Below, piece after piece: positions 30,875-44,500 of a stretch of DNA of 64,000 bases (positions within the stretch are counted from its first letter, which is position 1; each line of letters begins with the position of its first letter). A program made the position numbers and the translations under genes. The stretch covers positions 992,001 to 1,056,000 of the forward strand of contig JBKAGT010000005.1 of assembly GCA_046290495.1 (NCBI GenBank). Direction: 5' to 3'. The notes under the pieces were generated by a model, which did no database searches, was not told the origin of the DNA, and saw nothing but the letters and a program-made list of their open reading frames with translations. Origin of the DNA: PGYR01 sp046290495 (GTDB taxonomy: Bacteria > Bacteroidota > Ignavibacteria > Kapaibacteriales > UBA2268).

Positions 30875-33154
30875 TTATTTTATTGGGCTTATTTGGTCTC
30901 GGTTGTTCCAACTCACGTTATAATCTCGAGTTGTTATAATACCATCCATATTGAAATCTTCGTTAAGGTAACGGTTGATTATATTAAATGAATCCCAAGA
31001 CTTTTTGTAATCATCTTCTCTTATTTCATCTATTCCATCGGCACCCAACAGCAAATCCTCAACTGTTAAAGTAGGGTCAGGATAGTTACCAGCAATCATA
31101 CCATATCTAACTCTACCAGTTTCAGTAAAGCCGACAGGTCTAGCGGATCCACCCATCAATAATATTGGGTTAGAGAAATCATAAGCTACAGGACTGTTTG
31201 ACGGACCGATATACAATGAATCTTTTGACATAATTGTCAAGTGTGATCTGTGTCTGATAGCTATCCAATAGTAAGCACCAGTTGTGTCTAAGTTATTAGT
31301 TGTTAACTTAGATAATCTTACAGGTGAACTACCATCAACATCGACTATCTGTCCATCTTGCTTTAGGAAACAAGTTCTAAAATATCTTTGACTAGGGTTA
31401 AATGCTGCATCTCTGAATTCTAATACAATCCAGTCTACTACATTTTCAGGAAGTTCATCAACTACATGCAAATCTTTATTAGGGTCTAAGTTATAAGGGT
31501 ACATATCTGGTGGAGTTTTAGGTACTAAATTCTTTTGTACCAATTCATTACTCATATCTTCACCACGGAATGGTCCCTCCATAATAACACTTGCTAATAG
31601 GTATAAATAATCTTGAGCAGATAAACCAACTGCATGATCACCAAATTCGCTTAAAGCAGCATTAGCTGTCATCCAAGCACCATCTTGTGCAGGTACAGTA
31701 GAAGTTAAGTTGTTTTCCCATACATTCTCAGGGCTTTTCCATCTTTGCAATACTAATTCTTCCATTCTGGAAAGCAATTCAGCTGGAGTTTCGTGAGCTT
31801 CTATGTCATTTTGATTAGCTGGGTCGTTCTTCCATGCGTAACCAACATTAAGTGCAGAAGCATTTGCCAGATCATCCCCTTGAGCATTTTCAGCAAAAAA
31901 TGCATAAGTTCTTTGTACTTTTGTGTCACCTTGTCTAGGGTTGATTGACCACCTTCTTCCTGGTTTAACATCGAATGTCAAAGCAGCAATCCCGTCTGGG
32001 TTCGTTGGGTCATCAAAAGTAGCAAAAGTCTTTCTATTGTTGAATAGGTTCTCAGTTCCATCGTAAGTAAGGTTAGTTCTTCTGAATCTACCTTCAATTT
32101 CGGTGTCACCATTGAATTCAGGATTATTACTCGCAGTGTAAGTCAGAGTATGGTTAGATATTATTTGGTCAGCATTATCTACTTGATAAGCTCTGATATC
32201 ATCACCAACATATATTCTTTTGTTAGCAGTTGCATCTCTGTTTAAGACTATACCACCACTATTTTCAACTATAAGTTCTTGCAATGGAGCCTCGTCCAAT
32301 GGTATTTCACCACCAATTGTCATTTGTCCATTGCCGATATAGTTTACATCTACTCTTCCTTCAAAAATAGGGTTTTGTGATAGTGAGCCACCAAAGTTTC
32401 TAACTATGGTAGATGAGTCTCCCATCTTAAAATTAGCATCAGCGGAGTTGCGTAACTCACCTGATGTCAATCTTAATTCTCTTGACACCTGAAATCCGTC
32501 TGGAGTATTTCCAGTTTTATTAATCACATCTGCACCTGCAGAATTATCTAACTCTAAGTTAGTAAATCTACCCTTTCCAGATATATCCTGTGCAGCAGTA
32601 CCTTTTAGGACATATTTACCGTGAATGTATGCAGGGTTTATATTCCCATTGTGCTCAGTTTCGTTCAAAGAGTGTATCTCTATTCCTTGAGCATCATCCC
32701 AAGTTATAGGAGTAGTATCATCAGAAAAGAAATAATTTCTAGATTCTAATACAGCATTAGCGTCTCTTAACTGCTTTTCACCTTTACCACGTAATAGAAT
32801 ATTGTTATAACTAATTTGTGGTACATTTCTGTAGTCAATCTCGTTATCAATTATAACCGTACCATTAATAGATGGTTGTGCTATCTTAGTAAGAAAACCA
32901 AATGACTCAATAACACCATCATTATTAATAATACCATCAGAACTCATAGCGGCATTATTTTCAACTTCAATCTCAGCATCAGCAGCATTATTAATTGTGC
33001 CACCAGCTTCATTAGTTAAAGTATTATTCTTAACTTTTATTAAGCCAGCATTATTTATCTTTCCTGTGCCCTTATTTGTAAACTTAGATTGTCCAAGTAA
33101 AGATATAGGAAGCAATAAAGCTAAAACTAATAATATGTTATTGTTGATTTTCAT
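30875..33154 (-). CDS. Secreted repeat protein of the surface cluster (759 residues)
   Basis: The signal peptide is MKINNNILLVLALLLPISLLG. An Asn/Gly-rich N-terminal part (NKGTGKINNAGLIKV, GGTINNAADAEIEV) suggests a parallel beta-helix. A central IEGRFRRT motif is shared with the 751-residue neighbour (IGGFRRTHAF). The C-terminus contains a dockerin-like line DFNMDGIITTRDYNVSWNNR. No T9SS domain is present in this protein itself; the next gene, adjoining without spacer, has one. I infer that the two products work together. Function unknown. Confidence 0.7.
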   Translation of the reverse strand: MKINNNILLVLALLLPISLLGQSKFTNKGTGKINNAGLIKVKNNTLTNEAGGTINNAADAEIEVENNAAMSSDGIINNDGVIESFGFLTKIAQPSINGTVIIDNEIDYRNVPQISYNNILLRGKGEKQLRDANAVLESRNYFFSDDTTPITWDDAQGIEIHSLNETEHNGNINPAYIHGKYVLKGTAAQDISGKGRFTNLELDNSAGADVINKTGNTPDGFQVSRELRLTSGELRNSADANFKMGDSSTIVRNFGGSLSQNPIFEGRVDVNYIGNGQMTIGGEIPLDEAPLQELIVENSGGIVLNRDATANKRIYVGDDIRAYQVDNADQIISNHTLTYTASNNPEFNGDTEIEGRFRRTNLTYDGTENLFNNRKTFATFDDPTNPDGIAALTFDVKPGRRWSINPRQGDTKVQRTYAFFAENAQGDDLANASALNVGYAWKNDPANQNDIEAHETPAELLSRMEELVLQRWKSPENVWENNLTSTVPAQDGAWMTANAALSEFGDHAVGLSAQDYLYLLASVIMEGPFRGEDMSNELVQKNLVPKTPPDMYPYNLDPNKDLHVVDELPENVVDWIVLEFRDAAFNPSQRYFRTCFLKQDGQIVDVDGSSPVRLSKLTTNNLDTTGAYYWIAIRHRSHLTIMSKDSLYIGPSNSPVAYDFSNPILLMGGSARPVGFTETGRVRYGMIAGNYPDPTLTVEDLLLGADGIDEIREDDYKKSWDSFNIINRYLNEDFNMDGIITTRDYNVSWNNRDQISPIK

Positions 33155-33190
33155 TAAGATAAATTTTGAGATTTGTAATTTCCATTTAAT

Positions 33191-33222
33191 TTATTGGGAG
33201 ACCCAAAATGGCCTCCCAATAA
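33191..33222 (-). promoter_or_regulatory. Strong intergenic hairpin without T run
   Basis: TTATTGGGAG and CTCCCAATAA form a perfect 10-base-pair stem, with two further inner pairs after a mismatch. It sits in the 88-base gap between the 751- and 759-residue genes. As no T run follows, it is more likely an RNA processing or stability element, or a partial attenuator, than a full terminator. Confidence 0.55.
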
Positions 33223-33242
33223 TAAATCTAATTTATTAGTGA

Positions 33243-35486
33243 TTATTGGCCTAAGCTCAATACACCACCAACGTTAATACAACCATTGTTGACCATTTCA
33301 CCAGAAATTGTCATATCACCACCTTGTCCAGCAGTTCCATCGGCAAATATAATTAAACCACCTCTATAAGATGTACTAGCATCTGTAGTTGGTAATTCGT
33401 TTAATAAAGTTGCTGGTAAAGCTTCAGGGTAAGTTGCATTCAATGCACCAGTAGTTAATCTACCTTCAATTCCGTTTGGTACGTCTAAATTAGTTGCAAA
33501 AGGAGCAGTAATATCAGAGTGACCAATCATTAACGTAGGGTATTGGTAAGTTGCATTAGGCTCAATAACCTGTATTGCAGCAGCCATTTGACCAGGAGTA
33601 GCTTCATCAACAGTGTAGTTATCATTATTAGGTCTTACAAAACCAGCCCAAACGTTGTGTCTTACTACAACAGAGTCAAATGGTAATGGCTCAGCACCTG
33701 AATCCCAAGTTGCTGGATTTGACCAACGACCAGGATTTATGGAAGCAACGATACCAGGACCAGCTCTTAAGATTAACTCGTTTGCTGCAAAGAAACCTGC
33801 ATCAGCAGTACCATCAATAGCAGGACCTTGAGTCATACCTGGTAATGCTATAGTACTAAATCCTTGAGGACCAGCACCAGCAGCTCCAGTTCTATCATAA
33901 GGTTGACCAGTTGCAACTCTCTCAGTAGATGCAGCAGCTGTTTCACCTTCTAAGTATCTAATTTGAGACTCAGCGTATCCAGTATTCCAGTTACCATCTT
34001 CGTCAACATCAGTACCAGTATAACCTACTTGAATAGTAGCTTCCCAAGTAGCTAAATCATAATCAATTTCAACTTGACGCTTAACGTCTCTTGTATTATC
34101 ATAGTTGTTGTTTTGACCATCTTTGTCCATGTATATTTCAAAGAAGTTACCAGCACCAGGAGCAGCTGTCATAGCAACTTGAGTACCTGCGTTACCAAAA
34201 GTATAAGTACTAGCATCAGCAAATGCGTGAGTTCTTCTGAATCCACCAATTACCTCACCTTGTCCTAGATAAGTTACATTACCTGGAGTAGCGTTTGTAA
34301 AGTTCACGATACCACCAGTTGAACCAGCCATATCTAGGTCAAAACCACTATTAATCGCAAATGAAGTGGCAACATTTACATCATTTTCAGTTCCACCGTT
34401 AGCTGTTGGCGAAATATCAACATCATTTTTCGAGATGATAAAGTTTCCATAAGGGTTAGCAGAAGCAGTTGTTACTATGCTTGAAGCTCCTGTTTGATAA
34501 TCAACAGTAGATGTACCAGCAAAAGTTTGGTTAGTTCTTGCAGGATTTAAGTTAGTAAATCCACCATTCACATTCATAGTTGCAGAAGCATCAACATTTA
34601 ATACTGCAGTAGCTGCATTAGCTAGGTTTAATGAACCAGCAGTATTAATTGTTGTGCTATAAGCGTTAGAACCATCACCTATAGTTAATGTACCATCGTT
34701 AACGGCTAAGACTGCATCGATAGTGTTATTATCACCTTCTAAGTCAGTAGTACCACCATTGTTCAATGAGTAATCACCAGCACCAGTTGCTTGTGTAAAT
34801 GTTCCAACAGCTTGCAATGCACTTGTAGCACCATCAATTGAAACACCGCCACCAGCAGTTGAAGCTAATACATCTGTAGTATTACCAACATATGCTAATC
34901 CTGAAGATAAAGTCTTCAATGCGTCTTCACCAAATGCAAGATTATTATAACCAGTACCATTACCAGTATTCTCAGCAGCTATAGCTTGACCAGTGGCTCC
35001 AGTTGTTCCACTACCACCATCATAAGTTACTGTAGAACCAGTATAATCTCTATTTCCACCAGCTGTAGTGTAATCACCACCGATGAAGTAAGAAGGTGTA
35101 GCAGCTGTGAAAGCTTTTGCAGATGCATCTTGCACATCTAAGTCATCATAATATCCTTCGTGTATATTTTGTGTGCCAGCACCAGCTCTATAAGAAACAA
35201 AACCAGGAATTCTTAACGTAGAAGTTGATGTAAGTGCTTGAGCACCAACGAAATCTACATCTGTACCAAAGATATGTATCTCACCAGTATTTTGGATAAG
35301 AGCAGTATTTGTCTGCTCATTTGAAATGATGGCATTATCATCATTTACTCTGATAGTACCTTCATTGTTGATCTTACCCGTAGCACCGTTGTATAGGTCT
35401 TGCGCGTAAGACGCTGTAGAAAACAGTACAACACCTGCAGCAAGAGCAAGCAGTTTTGTACCTTTATTTAATATTGATTTATTCAT
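33243..35486 (-). CDS. Secreted beta-helix-like repeat protein of the surface cluster (747 residues)
   Basis: I chose ATG 35486 because GGAGGG lies just before it; an ATG four codons upstream overlaps that ribosome site. The signal peptide ends ASYAQD. The body is rich in Gly, Ala, Thr and Asn (GATGKINNEGTIRV, TTINTAGSLNLANAATAVLNV) with short repeating strands that suggest a beta-helix. It has one copy of the W-x6-W module of the giant protein (GRWSNPATWDSG). It ends NNGCINVGGVLSLGQ, resembling the end of the giant protein. No T9SS domain is seen. Probably an exported structural or adhesive protein. Confidence 0.75.
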   Translation of the reverse strand: MNKSILNKGTKLLALAAGVVLFSTASYAQDLYNGATGKINNEGTIRVNDDNAIISNEQTNTALIQNTGEIHIFGTDVDFVGAQALTSTSTLRIPGFVSYRAGAGTQNIHEGYYDDLDVQDASAKAFTAATPSYFIGGDYTTAGGNRDYTGSTVTYDGGSGTTGATGQAIAAENTGNGTGYNNLAFGEDALKTLSSGLAYVGNTTDVLASTAGGGVSIDGATSALQAVGTFTQATGAGDYSLNNGGTTDLEGDNNTIDAVLAVNDGTLTIGDGSNAYSTTINTAGSLNLANAATAVLNVDASATMNVNGGFTNLNPARTNQTFAGTSTVDYQTGASSIVTTASANPYGNFIISKNDVDISPTANGGTENDVNVATSFAINSGFDLDMAGSTGGIVNFTNATPGNVTYLGQGEVIGGFRRTHAFADASTYTFGNAGTQVAMTAAPGAGNFFEIYMDKDGQNNNYDNTRDVKRQVEIDYDLATWEATIQVGYTGTDVDEDGNWNTGYAESQIRYLEGETAAASTERVATGQPYDRTGAAGAGPQGFSTIALPGMTQGPAIDGTADAGFFAANELILRAGPGIVASINPGRWSNPATWDSGAEPLPFDSVVVRHNVWAGFVRPNNDNYTVDEATPGQMAAAIQVIEPNATYQYPTLMIGHSDITAPFATNLDVPNGIEGRLTTGALNATYPEALPATLLNELPTTDASTSYRGGLIIFADGTAGQGGDMTISGEMVNNGCINVGGVLSLGQ

Positions 35487-35587
35487 AATTCCCTCCAAAG
35501 GAATAGTTAATAATTAAACGTATTTATAATATTAATACTAATTTATTGTTTGTCAAGTTTTTTATCAATAAGTAATACTACTGAAAT

Positions 35588-38500
35588 TTAATTTCCAATG
35601 TCAATAATACCCTTATTCTCTATATTTGCTTCATTATATACACTACCATTTACTTGTAGCGAGTTTACGCCCACTTGGTTGTCAAGTGTTGCATCATTAA
35701 TTATTGTTAAGTCGCTTCTAATTAGTAGTGGTGCGTTTACAGTTTTTAGTCCAGGGTTATTAAGTACACAGAACCCAAGTCCAGATACCAAATTAGTTGG
35801 TAAGTTAGACACAGTTTGTGCAGTACCGTAGAACTCAACTATAGATAATATATCCAAGTTATAAGTTGCGTAGTTATTAGCAGAAGTAACTAAGTCATTC
35901 GTTCCGCTAATTCTCAATCTTGCATTTGCGTCAATTGACATTGTTCCAGTACCATCAGAATTTGCAGTTTGAGTTTGGAAATCAGCAACACCTTGTGTGA
36001 TATCTAAATCTCCCTCTACTGCAATATTTGATTGCAATGTAACTATATTATCATTAACTGCTCCACTATTATCAACTTCAAAATTCTCAACCGTAGCAGG
36101 TAGACCTGAACCAGTCACCTGATTTGTAGCACCATTGTAAATGAAACTAGTTCTACCTGGGGCATTAGTGTAATCTCTTGTAATCGTAGTTTGTATATTC
36201 CCACTAGCAGTTCCTAATGGAGTAATACCATCAGCAGAGCCCACACCTAATGTAGATAGTTCGCCCATATCAAAATATTCACCATTTATCACATTAGTAC
36301 CAGTCATAAGCGTACCAGTGTTTGCAGCAGAAGTACCAAGTGCAAGACCACCGATAGTAACTGAGCCAGCTACATCTAGTGTAATTATGTGATTGTTCAC
36401 ACCAGCATTACCACCACCAATAACAACCGAATCTTGTGCTAAGTTTGGTGTGATACCTGGTCCGAATATTGGTCCCGTGTGAGTAGAGTTAGGTGTCCAA
36501 GAGTTAGCATCTGTCCAGTTACCAGTCTGACGAGAGAAGAATATTCTTCTGAATGCAGATAGTTCAGCTAACGTCCAGTCACCAATCATATCAGTTGGAT
36601 CAAAAGTTGCAGGAGTAGAGAATGTATTATTTGCTACATCAATGCCAGTATTATAAGTAGTCCAACTACCTGGGTTAGCTTCTTCAGGATTAGACCAATT
36701 ACCAACTCTGTCAAAATTATTTTCATTTCCTTGTATATCAGCATTGTCATAAATGAAATCGAACTGGCCCGTTATAGTAGTTGAAGCACTATTTATAGCC
36801 CAATATCTAGTCAGATAATCATCAGCATCAGAAGATACTTCATTATGAGAATTCAATGGATCTGTATTAGTACCATAATTCGTTTTCAGACAAATGTCAC
36901 CATCAGTACCAGTTGCATCAGTAGTCAATACAGCAGGAGCATATATATTATTTCCACCTTCAAATGAACCTACAGGCCATGTATAAGTGCCGTTAGTAGT
37001 AACTGTTCTACATAGTGAGCCACCAGCTTTAGAAGTTCTAATCATTCTTGGGTTAGCACCACCAGTGCCACCAGTCATTGCATTAGGGTCGGTATTAGTA
37101 ACACTAAGATCACCACCAACACCAAGCTCAAAAATTTGTGTATTTGGATTAGCACCAACTAATAGATTGACGTTGCCCGTAACTGTAGCTGGAGTGTTTA
37201 ATATTCCTATACCAGTTCCAGCACCTCTATCCATATTCAAATTACAGAAAGTAATTGCACCAGGTCCATTTATTTCTTGGTTATTAGCACCTGAACCTTG
37301 CAGCGTCAAATCTGAACAAATTGGTGTTCCATTTATATCTTCATTTAACACAAGTGGTTCTGAAGTAGTAATATCACCATCAATTGTTAGCTCGTTACCA
37401 TCACCCGAGTGGCGAAGATCACCATCAGTAATTACTAAGTCTGTGGCAATGTTATAGTCATCATCACCAATAGCAACTGTATTGCTTCCAGGAGCACCAG
37501 TGTTAGATATAGTCAATGAATTAATATCATTAGGGAATTCATCACCAAATAATTGGTCAGTTGTCCCTGAGAATATAAAGTCTATATCTGTATCAATATT
37601 CTTAGTTGGGAATCTTACCCAGCTTTGACTTGGATCAGAATCTATTCCGAATTCAGATTTATTATCTATTGTTCCACCAGTCAGATCAAATGTACTAGGT
37701 ACATCTGGACTTTCAGAAACATATTGCCCCAATCCAATTTCAAAAGTTGACGTTTCTTTAATAGTTAAACCAGCAACTTGAGGAATTGTGTCAAGTGCAA
37801 TCTCATCACTATCATCAACTATAACTATATCTTCTAACTCCGTAGGGTCATTATTAGGATATACACCTGGCGGTAATAATATTGTACCTGCCTCATCAAG
37901 AGCCCAAGAAGTATTATCTGTCCAATCACCATTGTTGTTACTGTAGAAAGTACGTTGTGGTTTCTCACCGATATAGAAGTTTCCAAAATCTTCCCACAAG
38001 TCAGATGTAGCAGATAACTCAACTTCTGCATTACCCGGTATCCAATCTAAATCTGTTCTTTGTCTTTGGTACCACACTGGGAATAATCCTGATTGTAGAG
38101 TCTCCCTTCTGATCACTGCATCAGCTATAGTGATAGAAGCAAGTTCTGAAGAAGGGAATTCGAATTTAGTATCAAAATTACGAGTTCCTAAATCAACAGT
38201 ACCATCACCTGCAGATATTTTCCAATATCTTTCTATTCTAGCAGCAGGATCTAATCTATTCCCCCAATAAGGTTCAACAGGAACAGGCTCTAATGCAATT
38301 GCATCGAAACCACCAGCAACACCACCACTACCATTATCAGTAGTAACAGTCACAGGTGTGTAAATATCGTTGAGACCAATAGCAAATTCTTTACTATCTA
38401 CACCTGATTCAAAGTATCTTTGCATTGTACCATCTACAAACCCAGTACCAGTTCTGTTTACAATGGCATTTTGTTCTAGTATTACTTTTCTATCATCAGC

Positions 38501-41500
38501 TCTAACTTTAATTTGAGTTGTATCTAATAGATTCAACTCACTATCAACATACAGATGTGAATTAGCTCCACCAGTTGGGAATAAATTAACATTTATATCA
38601 CCACCGGTAACGTTAAGCTCATGGAATGATAGTCCATCAGCATTACCGATATTAAAGTCTTTAAGATTATCACCAGCTACTAAGAATTCACCTAACAATG
38701 GCTTCCATAATCCATTTTCATATTGACTGAAGTTACCATATAGTCTGTAATTTCTATTACCAGACTCGTAATTACCTTCTCTTACAGCTATTGAATCTCT
38801 TACTTTAATTGGAGGAGCACCACCAAAAGTAGTTGTAAATACTGACTCTGTCGGATCAGTGATATCAACTGTTATAGAAGCAGTAGTATCAGGGAATCCA
38901 CGACCAGTAATCATACTTGCATTTTCTGATTTGAATATGTAGTTAGCTACACCAAAAGATTTCGTATTAGTCTGCAAAGCACCTTGAGAGTTGTTATCAG
39001 CAATACCACCAACGTGACTAAATGCTAATGTACAATCATCTTCAATAGTGAAAGCACTTGCTTTCAAACTACCTGCATTCCCAAGTACATATAGCTCACC
39101 TGGAGCATTCACGTCTTCAACTATAACTGCTCTTACTCTATCGTGAACTATACCTGACGGCATGGTAATTCTCTTACCATCACCAATTCTTACTATATCT
39201 GAAGTAAGATCAGGATATCTTGGAGCAGGAGCGCCACCATAGCCGTTGGTTGACCAGTTACTAGCTATTTTCCAATCACCATCTGCGATACTATAGAAAG
39301 TAATACCAGCTGGCTCACCAACGATAACATCGCCAAACAATGTGTTTTGCTCTGATGTAATGGATGATGTAGTTCTCAAGCTTGTTGCTAACTCCGTCCA
39401 TGTACCTGTTCCTGGTGGACATGCCGCAGGAGGAGGTGGACAAGCAGGATTATAATTAAATTGTTCGAAGAACCCAGTGTTTGCTCCATTTCTCAAATCA
39501 GCAGGATTCAAGTAATCAAGTTTTAAGTTAAATCTATTACCAGTTCCTAAGGCAAAGCCATTAGTATTTATATTCCAATATTTCTGAATATTAACAGCAG
39601 TATTCATCACAGCGTTATCAAGATTTGGATGATCAACTCCATAGTGAGCAACTCCAATTAAACCAGCAGTATTACCATTACTTGTTGTAGTTATAGTAGC
39701 AGGTCTGTAAGAATCAATTGAATCCGACCCAACTGCAAATAGCCTACTTGCTGTATTTGCTGGGAATTGTCTGTACATTCTACCATACATGTGACCTTTT
39801 CCATTTCGGATAATTGCTGGAGAACTACCACCTGATGGACTAAGCTCAATAAAAGGATCAAATCCGTTATTACTACCATCAATAAATGCATTGTTTGCAG
39901 TTGCAAATTCTAAGTTTCTATGAACAGTAATATTTGAATTACCAGACCCTGATAATTCAACTGTACCAGATGGCTTATTTATCGTTAAGTTATGCAGTAC
40001 CAACCCTGAAGCATCATCATTAAATATTACTTGGTCTCCAGTTCCATTTAATGTTAGCAATCTGAAATCTGCAATATTACCATTAGACGCATCAAATAGC
40101 CCATAATTCGTAATATCCCCACCAACAGCTAAGCTGTTAGTTGATAGATTGTAAGTTGCATCGTTATCTATTTCTAATTCATTTTTAACAGTTACATTCG
40201 ATCCAACTTGCAGAGCTGATATAGTAGCACCAACAACATGTAAATCGTTAATTGGAGTAGTACCAAAAACTTTTATCTCTGAATTAGGAGAAGTATCAGT
40301 AGAGTCCCCTATTTGTACTATACCCCCAGTGTAACCTGATCCAACTGTTGAGTTTACTCTATAATCTGCATTTGAACCAGGAATAGCATTTGCTATTATT
40401 ATTCTTCCTGAGTTCATATTTAATTCAGATCCAGCATTGATGTTTAGACCAATTCTACCTGGGTCAGAAGCACCTTCCTTAAGAACTTTTAATTCTGAGT
40501 TATTCTCAATATTTAATCTAACTGTAGCTCCTGTGAAGTCACCATCAAATGCTCCTGCTACTGTCATTACACCACCATTCAGATTAACAAGCGTATTATC
40601 TTGGAATATAAAGTTTTCATCAACTTCATCACCTACAATAAATTCTCCACCACTTATCTCAATAGTGTTGTTTACATCCGTTTTAACTTCATCTTTAGAA
40701 ATTAATCTACCATTTTCAACTGCAATTCCAGCAAATTGTTCCATGTTGATACCAAGACCGTCATCGTTGGCAGCTGTGAAATCATAGTTATTATAGTGTT
40801 TTAGAACACCTGAAATCAAATTAAACCCATAGTCATCAAATGTTGGCGATGCAGCACCTAAAGTAGCTGAGTTTATTAATAAGGAATCTAATAATCCGCC
40901 GTCTTTATCCAAATTAACTATTGATATTGCATCCCAATTTCCACTTCCTGATAATGAACTGTTTTCATCACCATAGAACTCTAGTAGTAAATAGTCATTT
41001 TCTGAATTGTGGAAGTCCACACCCGATGAATTGGCAAGCAAACCATCGTTTATTAAATCAAAAGCTATAGATAATGTATCTACAGTTCCTAACTGAACTG
41101 ATTTTTCAATTTTACCATCAGTATCAAGGAATAAAGATTTCTTAACTGTTAATTTTTTATCAGTAGGTGAATTATCAAAATCTAAAATACCTCTACCGGC
41201 TGTAGAAACTCCATTGAATGATCCACCAATCGTTATCGTATCAACTTGTGATGTATCAACATTGAAAGATATTCTGTGACCATCTATGTAAACTGTATCA
41301 CTGAATGTAATTTCACCAGGGTAATAAGATGAAGGTGGACCGTTATGTGCTACTGTAGACCAGTTAGAAGGTACATTCCAATCACCAGTATTTCTACTAT
41401 AATAGTTTCTACCTGCAAAAAATGCATTTGATTCACCAGCTGTCCAATCACCTTCAAAATAGTCAGAATTTTCTGAGTTTATCTCATCAGGGTATGCAGA

Positions 41501-44500
41501 TGGGTTTGGACCTAAATCCATTTCCCATTCATTACTTGGTTTATATAATGAAGCATAGTATCTCGGAGCGTTACCATTAGTATCTTCTGGTATATTATAT
41601 TCGAATGTGAATTCCATTGCATTAAGAGAACTAATATTCTCTTGTCCAACAGTCCAGTATTTACCTAGTATCTTATCATTAAGTCTAGCAGGATGCAATG
41701 CATCATTTAGCTGAACTGAAAGAGAAGGGGTTCCCGTGTAAGACCCATCGATCTCTAAAGTCGCCGGGTTGTATAGAGTATCTACTCCTAATGGATATTC
41801 AAATGATTGAGATCCACTTGCATTATTAAATTCTTTATTTAATACACCAGCTAAACTTTCCGTTCCGCTAACTTTATACATTCTATCTAATCCAAAACCA
41901 CCAGGGCCTGAAGCAAGACTAGCATTATTAGTAAAAGTTAGTGTATCACTATCTGAGATATTAACTATTGTTTCAGAAGTGTGAGTTGTAGGTCCATCAA
42001 TTCTAACATTTGTGTTTACATTGATATCATTCGAATCTTTGTTTATCACAACTGTACCTAAATCAACTCTTTCAGTTCCACGTAAGTTTTGGTCTTTACC
42101 TTCATAAAAAGTAATGGTGCCAGAACTTGGGTCAAAACCATCAGTTGTATCTGCAATTATATCACCAGCAATATCAATATCATTACCATCAGCGTCTAAT
42201 ATACCACTTGTGAATTTCAATGAGTCTATTATTGTAACATCATCATTTAATTCAATAACACTATTGTGTTTTACTCCTCTCGATTCAATTGAAGCAACTG
42301 TAGTTGGTATTAATGTACCCATATTCTGAGTGAACACAGAACTTGGATTTCTGACTACTATCGAATAGTCTTCTGCTTCTCCAGAATTACTACTACATGG
42401 ATTGTTGCTACTATTATCATCTCTGTACATAACTCGCATTTGAGTATAGCCTTCTGAGGTCCCGGCAGGTACCGTGAATGTATTAGTTTCTACATTACCT
42501 GGGAATCTTTCACTCAATACTTGTTCACCAGTGTCACTCCAATCACCATCTCTGTTCCAATCAATAAATACTCTAAGGTATCTGTTTCCACTACTTGATT
42601 CTCTTTCAACTTCAATTGTATAAGTCTGTCCAGCCTGAAGTTCTGCAACATAATCATGAAAAGAAAGGATATTATTAAGACTATCTCCAGTGGAATTAGT
42701 CATAATTGTTGTCCCACCATCAAGAATAGTTACTCTCTCTATATATGTACTAGAGTTGCTCATATTTACGGAACAATAATTATGGTAATATGGGAAGCTC
42801 CTATTTGCATTCTCAGGATTATCCCCCTCAGCTGTAAATATGAAATTAGAACTGTCTTCTATAGCTCTTGCATAACTTTTTAAATTACCTAAACCTCTTA
42901 CACTTGAAGGTGAAATATCATTAAGTCCATCAGTTGATCCAATTATTACTGTTCCACCCTTTTCAACTTTAAATGAGTTCCCTCTCAATTCGAAGATATC
43001 CATGTCAAGCGTACCACCAGGTTTAACCACAGTATTTGGTCCTACTTTTGCAAGATATCTAAAAGGATTACCTCTTGTAGTATACTCTCCCATTCCAATA
43101 GCCGCGTCTAAAGTAACAGTGTGGCCTGAATCAATCAAAACATTATCGTATTGTCTAAGTGGGAATCCTCTAAAATTAATTGTAGGAGATATAGTATCTG
43201 CTACATTAATACTACTTGTGTGGCTAACAGTAGACCATGTACTTGCATCAGTCCAGTTACCACTTTGCCTTGAATAGAATGTAACAAATTGTGCTTTACC
43301 GTTTTGATTTCCAAGTACGAAATCACCTAATAGTAAATTACCATTGTCTAAAGTTTTAGTGCTGCCCCACGGTTTAGTAATATCTTCTACATCTGTGTAA
43401 ACCAAATAACTTTCCGAACCAGATCCAGATGTATTGTTAAAACTTGGTGTTCTAGACATATCTCTTGTATCGGTACAAATACCACCATTATCTGGCCATA
43501 TTGACTCCCATAGTACAGTATCACCAAAATGTTTATTTAACCCAAAGTCAGCACAACTATAATCATCTAACTGTTCCCAATCTTCTGAGTCTCTGTATTC
43601 ACCTCTAATATCAAAGTTTCTCGTACCTCTAACAAATGTTGACCATGTTGGTTTAGAAAGTCTCCAATATCTATGTACTATACGTCCCGGATAAATCGGG
43701 GGATAGTCTTCGGTGATAATCGATCCATTCATATATGGATAATCTTCTGGTTTTACGTCCAAGCTAAGATATCCAGCAGTTGAACCAGAGCCGCTTCTCA
43801 TATCCAAGTAGAATGGAGAATAATAAAGTGTGTCACCTACTTCAAAAGTAATATTTGATGCATCACCAGCAGGTATATTCTTAACCAAAGGTCCGTTGAT
43901 ATGACCATTACCTGTTCTTATCACAGAGCCTTCTACTAATACAAAATTACCTGGTTTTCGTGCATATATGATCCCTTCATTTGAACCAGGGAATCTCAGT
44001 TGATCTACAATATTAAGAGGAGAATTATCCTCCAAAATAATATTACCTGTAGGCTTATCAACTCTGACACTATATATAACTAAGGAGTCAGTGTCCTCAT
44101 CGTTTATATATTGTGTCGAATCACCACTAAACTCAATAATTGGTGTACTTGTATAAGTAAAGTCGGCACCCGAAGCTCTTCTTAGATTTCCTTGTATAGT
44201 AAATGAAGTATTAAAACTAAATTCACCTGCCTTAATATAAAGTGAATCTAAAATTGTTTTACTCGGCTGATTGAAAGTTAAGGTATTTGCACTCTTGTTA
44301 ACATACAGTCTAAAAACATCGTCAGGCAATCCATTTCCAATAAATTGAGTTGAAGAACCTGTATATTCGAATGTTCCTAAATCATGGTTATTGAAATTGT
44401 AATTTCTAGTACTCATTCTTACAGCACCACTATTACCAGTAGTAATACCCTGGGAATGGGCAACTTTTATTGTTGAATACTCATTTAATCTGAATTCACC

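Noticed and set aside
35500..35588. TTGACA-like sequence before the 747-residue gene
   Set aside because: Sigma-70-type boxes are not expected in this group and the -10 part does not fit; no TAnnTTTG box was found.
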